Assembly: GCF_900167535.1 (NCBI RefSeq) | Contig: NZ_FUYE01000020.1 | Location: 47,709-111,708 of the forward strand | Direction: 5' to 3' | Length of the DNA stretch: 64,000 bases | From: Prosthecobacter debontii | GTDB lineage: Bacteria; Verrucomicrobiota; Verrucomicrobiia; Verrucomicrobiales; Verrucomicrobiaceae | Shown here: piece after piece, positions 45,957 to 53,649 of the stretch | Position numbering within the stretch: position 1 is the stretch's first letter | How the letters are laid out: every line of letters starts with the position of its first letter | Program-made: the position numbers and the translations under genes | Notes under the pieces: generated by a model | Databases searched by the model: none | What the model was told of the DNA's origin: nothing | Seen by the model: only the letters and a program-made list of their open reading frames with translations

Positions 45957-47012
45957 ATGCTCACTGACTCTGCTATCCGCCAGGCCCTGGCCCAAGTCCG
46001 CTATCCCGGCTTCAGCCGCGACATCATCTCCTTTGGCCTCGTCAAAGACATTGTGATCGAGGGCGGCCAAGTGACCGTGGAGATCTCCGTGGCCACCCGG
46101 GACCCTAACATTCCCCGCCTCATCCATGAGCAAGCCATGGACGTGCTGCAAAAGCTGCCCGGAGTGACCGAGGCACGATTGAACTTTGACATCAAGGAAC
46201 CGCCCAACCCGGTCACCAACACCCCGGACAAACTGCCCAAGTCCTCCATCCCTGGGGTGAAGCGCATCATCGCCGTCGGCTCTGGCAAGGGCGGCGTGGG
46301 CAAGAGCACGGTGGCCTCCAACCTCGCCGTGGCCCTGGCTAAGACCGGAGCCCGCGTCGGCCTGTGTGACTGTGATCTCTACGGCCCCAGCATTGCTCAC
46401 ATGTTTGGCACGGATGAACGTCCTTACCAGAATGAGGAGCAGCAGATCGTGCCGATCGAGCGCTATGGCTTGCAGCTCATGAGCATGGGTTTCCTGCTGG
46501 AGGATGATGCCCCGGTCATCGTGCGTGGCCCCATCGCCACCCGCTACACCCAGCAGTTCCTCCGCCAGTGCGCCTGGGATCACCTGGACTACCTCGTCCT
46601 GGACCTGCCACCGGGCACCGGAGACATCCAGCTCACCATCGTACAGACCGTGGCCCTGGATGGCGCGGTGATCGTCACCACGCCTCAGGAAGTGGCCTTG
46701 ATCGATGCCCGCAAGGCGGTGTCCATGTTCCAGAAAGTGAACGTGCCCATCCTCGGTATCATCGAGAACATGAGCTACTTCCTCTGCCCGGATAACGGCA
46801 AGTCGTATCACATCTTTGGCAAAGGCGGCGGTGAACACGAGGCCAAGCGCCTGCAGGTGCCGCTACTCGGTCAGATCCCCATCGAGATGAGCGTGCGTGA
46901 GGCCGGTGACGAAGGCCACCCGATCGCTCTCGAAGACGTGACCGAGTCCACGGCCTCCATGGCCTTCCTTGGCATTGCCAATCAGATCCGCAGCGCAGTT
47001 CCCTTGGAGTAG
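45957..47012 (+). CDS. mrp: Mrp/NBP35-type P-loop ATPase, iron-sulfur cluster carrier
   Basis: 351 residues. An N-terminal MIP18/DUF59 domain (about 1-80, RYPGFSRDIISFGLVKDI) is followed by the ParA-type ATPase with a deviant Walker A GKGGVGKST at 110-118, CDCDLYGPSIAHMF, and the switch LDLPPGTGDIQLT. These proteins carry and transfer Fe-S clusters, usually on a C-x2-C motif after NMSYF. Here the segment reads NMSYFLCPDNG: Cys277 is present but the second Cys is Asn. Variants without the CxxC exist (the plant HCF101 branch), so cluster ligation may differ. It is the only gene between two long intergenic gaps on the plus strand. Confidence 0.9.
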   Translation: MLTDSAIRQALAQVRYPGFSRDIISFGLVKDIVIEGGQVTVEISVATRDPNIPRLIHEQAMDVLQKLPGVTEARLNFDIKEPPNPVTNTPDKLPKSSIPGVKRIIAVGSGKGGVGKSTVASNLAVALAKTGARVGLCDCDLYGPSIAHMFGTDERPYQNEEQQIVPIERYGLQLMSMGFLLEDDAPVIVRGPIATRYTQQFLRQCAWDHLDYLVLDLPPGTGDIQLTIVQTVALDGAVIVTTPQEVALIDARKAVSMFQKVNVPILGIIENMSYFLCPDNGKSYHIFGKGGGEHEAKRLQVPLLGQIPIEMSVREAGDEGHPIALEDVTESTASMAFLGIANQIRSAVPLE

Positions 47013-47130
47013 CGCAGTGTGATGAGGCTGCGTTTGGTCTCATGACAGGGGACGGTGCGAGCTGGCGTGCCCGTCGAGCGACGATCTTGTTTCGCGATGG
47101 CCCTCGCGGCCTGTTTCGGGATCATGCAGG

Positions 47131-48000
47131 ATGCCTGACCAGCTCCCCATGGTCCTCAGCTCTCTCTCCCAGACCCTTGGTCATCTCACTCTGCCTGCCC
47201 AGCGTCGTCATCTCTGGCAGGTGTTTCGGTATCACCTGATCATCCGTCCTCTGGGTCGGGTGCTCCAGCTCTGGCGAGATGCCCGGGTGCTCAGTCTGGA
47301 GATGGTGCACATGATCTCCCGAAACCGGGTTTTGGCGCTGTCGGGAATCGCGCTGGGGGTGTTGATCTGCGTGGCTCTCATCAGCCCTCTCGATCAGGCC
47401 TGTCTGGAGACGCTGTCTGTCTTTCGCAGGCAGAAAGGTTGGGTCTATCACACCGCCAAGGCCTTGAGCCATTGGGGAGATTTCCTGGGGTTCAATCTGC
47501 TCGTGCTGCTGGGGCTGTTCTCCATGTCGCTGCTGCTGCGGTCCCGGTTTTTGCGGCTCGTTGTCGTCGCCTCGATTTTGGGGGCCACATTCACTGGCGG
47601 CACGGCCAATCTCTGCCGGGTGATGCTGGGTCGGGCTCGTCCCTGTGCCAAAGTGGCACCGGGTTTTTATGGCCCCTCGCTGCAATCCCAGCTCCACGCC
47701 TGCCCGAGCGGGCACACCGCCACCGCCTTTGGGGGCAGCCTCCCCGTCGCTGTGGCCTTCCCACCGGCCGGAGTGCCTCTGGTCATGGTCGCGGGCGGCA
47801 TCGCGTGGTCACGCATGCAGAACAATGCCCACCATCCCACGGACATCTGGCTATCCATCCTGCTGGCGACACTCTATGGCATACCGCTGGGGCTGCTGGC
47901 TCGGCGGATGCGTCGGCATCGCAGTCTGCGCTTGCAGAAGTATGCAGCCCTGAAGTCCAGCCGACCCGCGCAAGCGGAGGTCATCCCGATCAAGGCGTAA
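47131..48000 (+). CDS. PAP2 family membrane phosphatase
   Basis: 289 residues with about five or six membrane segments (for example 68-88, 118-134 and 141-160). The PAP2 signature is split in the usual way: LGRARPC near 170-176, CPSGHTATAFGG near 192-203, and SRMQNNAHHPTDIW near 228-241. Enzymes of this family remove phosphate from lipids such as undecaprenyl pyrophosphate, phosphatidic acid or lipid A. The long cytoplasmic N-terminus (about 60 residues) is unusual. The 3' end overlaps the end of the convergent glycosyltransferase gene by 11 bases. Confidence 0.85.
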   Translation: MPDQLPMVLSSLSQTLGHLTLPAQRRHLWQVFRYHLIIRPLGRVLQLWRDARVLSLEMVHMISRNRVLALSGIALGVLICVALISPLDQACLETLSVFRRQKGWVYHTAKALSHWGDFLGFNLLVLLGLFSMSLLLRSRFLRLVVVASILGATFTGGTANLCRVMLGRARPCAKVAPGFYGPSLQSQLHACPSGHTATAFGGSLPVAVAFPPAGVPLVMVAGGIAWSRMQNNAHHPTDIWLSILLATLYGIPLGLLARRMRRHRSLRLQKYAALKSSRPAQAEVIPIKA

Positions 48001-49699
48001 CCGGTTTGGGCGGCTGCACCAGCACTTGAAGCTGCACCCAACTCATCCGGGCTGCATTCAGGCCGCTGACCTTCTTCACCTGGAGTCCTGGGTGGCGGAT
48101 GAGCAGGGCCTCCACCTTGGCAGAGGCATCCCGGGTGGGGAGAACAGTCGTCGAACCCGACCATCGGGCTTTTAGCCAACCCTCCAGCGTCCACTCCTGG
48201 CTCAGAGCCACCACGCAGGCTTGCGGATGCTCGTTTAAAAAGCGCTCAACTCGCTCCAGCTTGCCAGTGAACTCCCACGTGCGACCGGTGTAAAACACCA
48301 GACTGGGCTCGGTGTAATCCCACCCCAAGCAAGCGGTAGCGGCGATGTCATCCGTGGCTGAATCCAGCGCCGCCTGGGCCTGAAGGGTGGCGTTGCCTTC
48401 CCGTAGAGAGTGCGCTAGGCGCTCCAGGGTGAAGCCAAACATCATCAGCGCGAGTGTGGGCCCGATCCACACACGCGGCTGCACCACCCAATGAGGCAGG
48501 CGTGCCCCTGCAAAGGCTAGCACGACGAACAGAATCCCTGCCCAGAGAAGAACCGGGCTCAGGAGGCCGGATGCCGTGCGGCTGACTCCGGCCAGCCCCA
48601 GGCCGATGAGGCCGAGCAACACCACCAGAACCAGATGCAGACGGGGCAACCGGAAGCCTTCGCCGAAGGTCTCACGCGTGCTCGCCAGCCAAGCCCCCAC
48701 CAGCAGAGCCGCCGCAGGAAAAGCGGGCATCACATAGTGAGGGAGTTGAGTGGCATAGAATGAAAAAATGACATACGGAGCGGCCAACCAGCCCAGCAAA
48801 AACGCTGTTACCGGACGCCACCGTGAACGAGTGAAGCGCCACACCGGCCAGGCCAGGCCGACCCAGGGAAAGAGGCTGATGAGTGAGGTCAGAGGGTAAT
48901 AGATGAGGGGGATGAAACGGCGGCCATTGAGCACTTCCGTGCCACGTTTCACCACATGCTCTCCCATCCCCACCTTCCAGAACAGCCCATGAGTCTCGAT
49001 CAACGCCGGAATGCCCCAGGCCGCCACAATGAGGAGGGCCAAGGCCAACCCCGACAGACATTGCAGATGCCGCCAGGGTAATTTCTCACGCCCCCACCAG
49101 CGCGCGAGCCCGAGCGCCACGGCAGGCACCAGCCATGCGAGCGGACCTTTGGCGAGAAAGCCCATGCCAAGCGCGATATACAGCACCCAAAACCATCGGC
49201 CCCAAGGTCTCTTGGGTTCAGGACTCAACCATAAGAGTTCCACCAGCGCCCGCCCCATCAGCGTGAGGCACAGCAGCAGAGGCATGTCCGCCACACAGAG
49301 CCGCCCATGCACCAGCACCTGGAGCGTGGTCAGCCAGACGATGCCCGATAGCAGCCCTGCCCGGCGGTCATGCAAGCGAGTGCCGAGGCTGGCGATGATC
49401 CAGGCCGTGAGCCACACGGCCACGACACTGTGCAGCCGTGCCATCCCTTCATTGATACCGCCCAACTCATGGTGCAGACGCATCCACCAGTAGGTGAGTG
49501 GAGGTTTATCAAACCGGTATTCTCCATTGAAATAGGGCACCAGCCAGGTGCCGCGCTCCATCATCTCCACGGTAGCTCGGGCAAAACGCGGCTCATCACG
49601 ATCCGTCAGCGGAATGGTGCCGGTGCCGGGCAGGTAAAGCGCCAGCGTCACCACGAGGAGAATGAGCCAATGAGGAAGTGCACGAGAGCCGAGAGACAT
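47990..49699 (-). CDS. ArnT-like family 39/83 membrane glycosyltransferase
   Basis: 569 residues with about 11-12 membrane segments. The N-terminal loop after the first segment has DRDEPRFARATVEMM and FDKPPLTYWWMRLHHELGG, the acidic DE catalytic region and the KPPL motif of ArnT/PMT-type enzymes that use polyprenyl-phosphate sugars. A soluble C-terminal domain (about 430-569) ends the protein. The acceptor could be lipid A, a glycan or protein; sequence alone does not decide. It shares 11 bases with the convergent PAP2 gene, and both could act on lipid carriers. Confidence 0.85.
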   Translation of the reverse strand: MSLGSRALPHWLILLVVTLALYLPGTGTIPLTDRDEPRFARATVEMMERGTWLVPYFNGEYRFDKPPLTYWWMRLHHELGGINEGMARLHSVVAVWLTAWIIASLGTRLHDRRAGLLSGIVWLTTLQVLVHGRLCVADMPLLLCLTLMGRALVELLWLSPEPKRPWGRWFWVLYIALGMGFLAKGPLAWLVPAVALGLARWWGREKLPWRHLQCLSGLALALLIVAAWGIPALIETHGLFWKVGMGEHVVKRGTEVLNGRRFIPLIYYPLTSLISLFPWVGLAWPVWRFTRSRWRPVTAFLLGWLAAPYVIFSFYATQLPHYVMPAFPAAALLVGAWLASTRETFGEGFRLPRLHLVLVVLLGLIGLGLAGVSRTASGLLSPVLLWAGILFVVLAFAGARLPHWVVQPRVWIGPTLALMMFGFTLERLAHSLREGNATLQAQAALDSATDDIAATACLGWDYTEPSLVFYTGRTWEFTGKLERVERFLNEHPQACVVALSQEWTLEGWLKARWSGSTTVLPTRDASAKVEALLIRHPGLQVKKVSGLNAARMSWVQLQVLVQPPKPVTP

Positions 49700-49818
49700 G
49701 GGTGGCAGTCATGCTTTTGGCGTTCCGCTTTTGCATGCGATCAACGCTGACGTTTCTGTTGCACGAAAAAGCCTACCTTAAAGCCCTTTTAGTTAGGCTA
49801 AATAGCAAGTTAAGTGAG

Positions 49819-49836
49819 GCGGCCACTCTTGGCCGC
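49819..49836. repeat. GC-rich palindrome GCGGCC/GGCCGC
   Basis: Perfect 6-bp arms around ACTCTT, in the gap between the glycosyltransferase start and trpE. The flank AAGTGAGGCGG matches the flank AAGTGAGGCGG at 45580-45590, tying it to the repeat area after ptsI. Confidence 0.55.
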
Positions 49837-49865
49837 TCCTTCTCAGGTCAGGCTATCGCCACATG

Positions 49866-49883
49866 GCGGGCAGGAGCGCCCGC
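49866..49883. repeat. GC-rich palindrome GCGGGC/GCCCGC
   Basis: Perfect 6-bp arms around AGGAGC, about ten bases past the trpE stop codon. It could stall transcription of trpE, but no U-rich tail follows on the minus strand, so it is recorded as a repeat of the same kind as its neighbour 30 bases away. Confidence 0.5.
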
Positions 49884-49893
49884 ATGCTAGGCT

Positions 49894-51405
49894 CTAGGCC
49901 CCGAGCTGACGTGCCCACTCGATGGCGCGGAGCATGCCGGTGGCCTTGTTCACCGTCTCGCGGTATTCGTAGGTGGGGTCGGAATCGGCAACGACACCGG
50001 CTCCGGCTTGCACATAGGCTTTCCCGTCCTTCAGCACGCAGGTGCGCAGGGCGATGCAGGAGTCCAGGTTACCATCGAAGCCGAAGTAACCCACGGCACC
50101 GGCATAGGCATTCCGTTTGCTCTTCTCCACTTCATTGATGATCTCCATGGCACGCACCTTGGGGCTTCCGCTGACGGTGCCTGCCGGGAAGGTAGCACGC
50201 ATGACGTCATAGGCATCTTTGTCAGGGCTGAGCTGCCCGTCCACGTTGCTGACGATGTGCATGACGTGGCTATAGCGCTCGATGATCATGAGGTCGCTGA
50301 CCTTGACGGTGCCGTATTCAGCCACGCGGCCCACATCGTTGCGGGCCAGGTCCACGAGCATGATGTGCTCAGCACGCTCCTTGGGATCGTTGAGCAGTTC
50401 ATCCGCCAGGGCATCATCTTCCGCCTTGGTTTGCCCCCTCCAGCGGGTGCCAGCGATGGGGCGGATATCAATGCGGCCATTCAGGCATTTCACATGCACC
50501 TCGGGCGAGCTGCCCACCAGGGAGAAGCCCTGCGGGAACTGGAGGCAGAACATGTAAGGGGAGGGATTCACGTGCCGGAGTGCCCGGTAGAGATCCATCG
50601 GCGTGCCGCTGTAGTCCGTCTCGAAGCGTTGTGAAGGCACGCCCTGGAAGATGTCTCCTGCGCCGATGTATTCTTTCATCTTCAGCACCATGCCTTCGTA
50701 TTCAGCCTGGGTGGTGTTGCTGACGGGCGGCGGCAGTTGATCGTTGCTAACCGGGGCGATGGTTTGCAGCGGCTTTACGGCCAGAGGCTGCGAGAGCTTT
50801 TCGATCAGCGTGGCGATCTGCGCCTGAGCCCAGGCATAGGCCGTCTCCAGATCCGCATGCTCATCGGTGTGCACATTGGCCACCAGGGACATCTTGCGGG
50901 TGCGGTGATCGAAGATGACAACCGTATCCGTGATCATGTAAACCATCTCCGGCAGACCCAGCTCATCCTTCGGCGGTGGAGAAAGCGTGGGCTCAAAGAA
51001 ACGCACCATGTCATAGGCCAGATATCCGACGGCCCCGCCGTGGAAAACCGGGATGGGGTGCGACTCCAGAGGCTGGAACGGAGCCATGAGCTTTTTCAGC
51101 TCTTCCAGGGGGTCGGTGGTCGTGGTGAAGGTGCGGGTTTTGCCCCGCTCTTCGATCTCAATCTCCTTACCCCGAGCGGTGAAGATCATGCGCGGAGAAC
51201 TGCCGAGCAGGCTGTAGCGTCCCGAGTGCTGGGTGAGTTCGGCCGATTCCAGCAGGAACCCGCAGCGTCCGTCATGGATCTTTTGGAAAGCCGAGAGCGG
51301 CGTTTCGTAGTCGGCTGTCAGTTCCGCCACCACCGGCACGAGGTTACCCTTCTGCGCGAGGCTGCGAAAGGTGGCGAGGTCAGGCTGGAGATGCGGAGCG
51401 GACAT
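49894..51405 (-). CDS. trpE: Anthranilate synthase component I
   Basis: 503 residues from ATG 51405. The feedback-inhibition element LLES appears near residue 52 (CGFLLESAE). The chorismate-binding domain has all the usual blocks: GAGDIFQGVPSQRFE, RPIAGTRWRG, HIMLVDLARNDVGRV, TVSGSPKVRAMEII and VQAGAGVVADSDP. The enzyme makes anthranilate from chorismate with ammonia supplied by TrpG. No trpG, trpD or trpC is nearby, so trp genes are dispersed. No leader peptide with tandem Trp codons is seen upstream. An in-frame extension to 51510 has no homology. The 38-residue peptide gene ends 143 bases upstream on the same strand. Confidence 0.95.
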   Translation of the reverse strand: MSAPHLQPDLATFRSLAQKGNLVPVVAELTADYETPLSAFQKIHDGRCGFLLESAELTQHSGRYSLLGSSPRMIFTARGKEIEIEERGKTRTFTTTTDPLEELKKLMAPFQPLESHPIPVFHGGAVGYLAYDMVRFFEPTLSPPPKDELGLPEMVYMITDTVVIFDHRTRKMSLVANVHTDEHADLETAYAWAQAQIATLIEKLSQPLAVKPLQTIAPVSNDQLPPPVSNTTQAEYEGMVLKMKEYIGAGDIFQGVPSQRFETDYSGTPMDLYRALRHVNPSPYMFCLQFPQGFSLVGSSPEVHVKCLNGRIDIRPIAGTRWRGQTKAEDDALADELLNDPKERAEHIMLVDLARNDVGRVAEYGTVKVSDLMIIERYSHVMHIVSNVDGQLSPDKDAYDVMRATFPAGTVSGSPKVRAMEIINEVEKSKRNAYAGAVGYFGFDGNLDSCIALRTCVLKDGKAYVQAGAGVVADSDPTYEYRETVNKATGMLRAIEWARQLGA

Positions 51406-51548
51406 GACGGCAAAAGGGCGCGCATGATGGACGCAATCTGGCCTCGTGGCAAGGCGTGGGATGGCGAAGCTGAGGCTCCTGGCTGGAAAACTGCCAGAAT
51501 AGCCGGGCATGCGCTTTCCAGGGCAGGCTCAGGCCGCCCGAAAGCAAA

Positions 51549-51665
51549 TCACTTGGCTCCCGCTGAGCTTTCGATGCCAAACAGCGGCAGAGATTTCTGC
51601 ACGGACCGGGTGACCCCCCAGGACAGAGGCAGGATAACGATGAGCCAGATGAGGACGGCTTTCAT
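51549..51665 (-). CDS. 38-residue single-span membrane peptide next to MFS transporter (putative small subunit)
   Basis: ATG 51665 to TGA 51549. The peptide opens MKAVLIWLIVILPLSWGV, one membrane helix, and continues TRSVQKSLPLFG with a short polar tail. This matches the pattern of the roughly 40-residue peptides found beside OFA-type oxalate/formate antiporters and annotated as MFS transporter small subunits (helix, then WGV, Q/K-SLPLF). It lies 105 bases after the MFS stop codon on the same strand, the expected place. No strong ribosome site is visible (ACCGCTCATCTT precedes the ATG). It is too short for standard gene calling. Similarity is by memory of the family, not a search. Confidence 0.65.
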   Translation of the reverse strand: MKAVLIWLIVILPLSWGVTRSVQKSLPLFGIESSAGAK

Positions 51666-51730
51666 AAGATGAGCGGTATTCAGTAAACAATGTTCAGTGG
51701 GACGCGGGCGGATCGAAACGAGATACCAAT

Positions 51731-51770
51731 GACCAATGAATGATGACCAATGAATGATGACCGATGACTG
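51731..51770. repeat. 14-base tandem repeat
   Basis: GACCAATGAATGAT occurs twice in direct succession (51731-51744, 51745-51758), followed by a degenerate third unit starting GACCGATGACTG that runs into the MFS stop codon. It separates the transporter gene from the small-peptide gene. Probably replication slippage; no protein-binding role is evident. Confidence 0.8.
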
Positions 51771-53078
51771 TCATTTCACATGGTGTTTCGGATGCACCGG
51801 ACGCACGAGGAGATTGGCGATGAGGCCGATCATCAGCAGGCCGCACATGAGGTAGAAGGTGTTGTTATACGCCTGGGCTTTGGGCACACCGGCGGCGACA
51901 CGTTGGTCATAAAAGCCATTGATGAGAGTGGGGCCAATCACGGCGGCCATGCTCCAGGCGGTGATGAGGCGGCCGTGGATGGCGCCGACTTGATAGGTGC
52001 CAAAGAGGTCTTTGAGATACGCGGGAATGGTGGCAAAGCCGCCTCCATACATGCTGATGATCACCGCCGTGAAGATGACGAAGAACGTGCGGTTTTGGGT
52101 CTCCTGCGTCCAGGGCAATAGGGCATACAATACCGTGCCGAGCAGGAAATAGATGCTGTAGATCATCTTCCGCCCGGTGAGGTCTGAGGTGGAGGACCAG
52201 AGGAAACGACCGCCCATATTGAAGATGCTCAGCAGCCCGGTGAAGCCTGCACCGATGGCGGCACTGACGCCAAACATGTCCTGACACATATCCGCAGCGC
52301 GTCCCAGGATGCCGATGCCTGCGCTCACATTCATGCACAGCACGGTCCAGAGCAGCCAGAATTGAGGCGTCTTCCAAGCGGTATCCACGGACACACTGGC
52401 ACTGGTGACCATGCTGTTGGTCTGAGTTTTCGGCACCCATCCCTCAGGCTTCCAATCCGCCGCAGGCACACGCACGATGAGGGCTCCTGCGATCATGAAC
52501 GCGGCATAGATCGCCGCCATGGTGAGCAGGGCGGAGAAGGCTCCCGTATCGGCATCGGAGGCAAAGTGCTTCATCAGCTCCTGCCCGAGCGGGCTTCCGA
52601 TCAATGCCCCACCTCCGAAGCCCATGATGGCCATGCCTGTCGCCATGCCGGGGCGATCTGGAAACCACTTCACGAGCGTGGAAACCGGCGCGATGTAGCC
52701 CAAACCCAGCCCGATGCCACCGACGACCCCATAACCCAAGTGCAGTAAAGCCAGCGACTTCATTTGCACGCCGAAGGCCGCGAGAAACAGACCGCCACAG
52801 AAGCATAGGCAGCTCACCACCATGGTCTTGCGTGGGCCTGAGCGCTCCACCCACTTGCCGAAGAACGCGGCAGAAAGCCCCAGCATGACGAGGGCGATTT
52901 GATAAGCCCAATTCACACTGGAGACAGGCACACCCAGCTCGGCGCTCAGCGGCTTATTGAAGACGCTGAAGCTGTAAACTTGGCCGATGCACATGTGCAC
53001 GGCGATGGCCGCAGGCGGGACGAGCCACCGGGAGAATCCCGGCCCGGCGATGGTTGCGGCGCGGGAGAGAAAGGACAT
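51771..53078 (-). CDS. OFA-type MFS transporter (oxalate/formate antiporter family)
   Basis: 435 residues with about 12 membrane helices. The family signature is clear: GVVGGIGLGLGYIAPVSTLV and then KWFPDRPGMATGMAIMGFGGGA. N-terminal helix 1 has HMCIGQVYSFSVFNKPLS, typical of OFA members. The family includes oxalate:formate exchangers but also many carriers of other monocarboxylates, and the substrate here is open. No oxalate-degrading gene (oxc, frc) is nearby. A small membrane peptide follows downstream. Confidence 0.88.
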   Translation of the reverse strand: MSFLSRAATIAGPGFSRWLVPPAAIAVHMCIGQVYSFSVFNKPLSAELGVPVSSVNWAYQIALVMLGLSAAFFGKWVERSGPRKTMVVSCLCFCGGLFLAAFGVQMKSLALLHLGYGVVGGIGLGLGYIAPVSTLVKWFPDRPGMATGMAIMGFGGGALIGSPLGQELMKHFASDADTGAFSALLTMAAIYAAFMIAGALIVRVPAADWKPEGWVPKTQTNSMVTSASVSVDTAWKTPQFWLLWTVLCMNVSAGIGILGRAADMCQDMFGVSAAIGAGFTGLLSIFNMGGRFLWSSTSDLTGRKMIYSIYFLLGTVLYALLPWTQETQNRTFFVIFTAVIISMYGGGFATIPAYLKDLFGTYQVGAIHGRLITAWSMAAVIGPTLINGFYDQRVAAGVPKAQAYNNTFYLMCGLLMIGLIANLLVRPVHPKHHVK

Positions 53079-53139
53079 GCGCCCCGTTCTAGCGAGGCGC
53101 GGACACTTCCATCAAGAAGATGATCGAAATCTCCAGGGA

Positions 53140-53436
53140 TCAGGCGCTTTTCTTGGCGGCTTTTTTCGCCGGAGCTTTTTTAGCTGCCGTTTTCGCAGCG
53201 GCTTTCTTCGCGGGGGCCTTTTTCGCGGCGGCGGCAGGTGCAGGTGCCTCGGCTACCGGGGCGGCTGGGGTGAGGCTGGCCACCCAGTCATTCACGTGAA
53301 GCCATTCATCGGCGGACTCGGCGCGGACGTAATCTGTATCTTTGAGAACGCCACGCACGAAGAAGCTGGAAAGTTCTTCTGCAGAGAAGGGACCAATTTC
53401 AACAAAGGAGCGGCTAAGGTAGAGCATGTTCGTCAT
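53140..53436 (-). CDS. GYF_2-like domain protein with H1-like Lys/Ala tail
   Basis: 98 residues from ATG 53436. Residues 1-55 resemble a GYF_2 (DUF4339) domain: LYLSRSFVEIGPFSAEELSSF, then a GVLKDTDYVRAES turn and a WLHVNDWV block. A linker rich in Ala/Pro leads to a basic tail (about 70-98) of KKAPAKKAA units ending KKSA. GYF_2 domains bind peptides or mark membrane proteins; the tail would bind DNA, RNA or other polyanions. The same repeat unit opens the Rho protein of this window. Function unknown. Confidence 0.75.
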   Translation of the reverse strand: MTNMLYLSRSFVEIGPFSAEELSSFFVRGVLKDTDYVRAESADEWLHVNDWVASLTPAAPVAEAPAPAAAAKKAPAKKAAAKTAAKKAPAKKAAKKSA

Positions 53437-53649
53437 GGGTGAAGGCAATCGTTGCTGAACGCACTGGTGCGTCCCTCAAATCATGTCTCAAGCAACTTCC
53501 TTGCCACATTCTTAGAGCCCAGACTATCTCTAACTACTCCTACAGAGAGACGAGGTATTTCTCGGACGAGGGTCTCCCACTCACAAGGAGTGCCGATATC
53601 CTTTGTCTTACAGGCGGTTAAGAGAGTAGCAGGCCACGTCACCTCGCCT

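Noticed and set aside
51406..51548. trp attenuator upstream of trpE
   Set aside because: An inverted pair CTGGAAA/TTTCCAG is present, but there is no leader peptide with consecutive Trp codons and no terminator-type hairpin.
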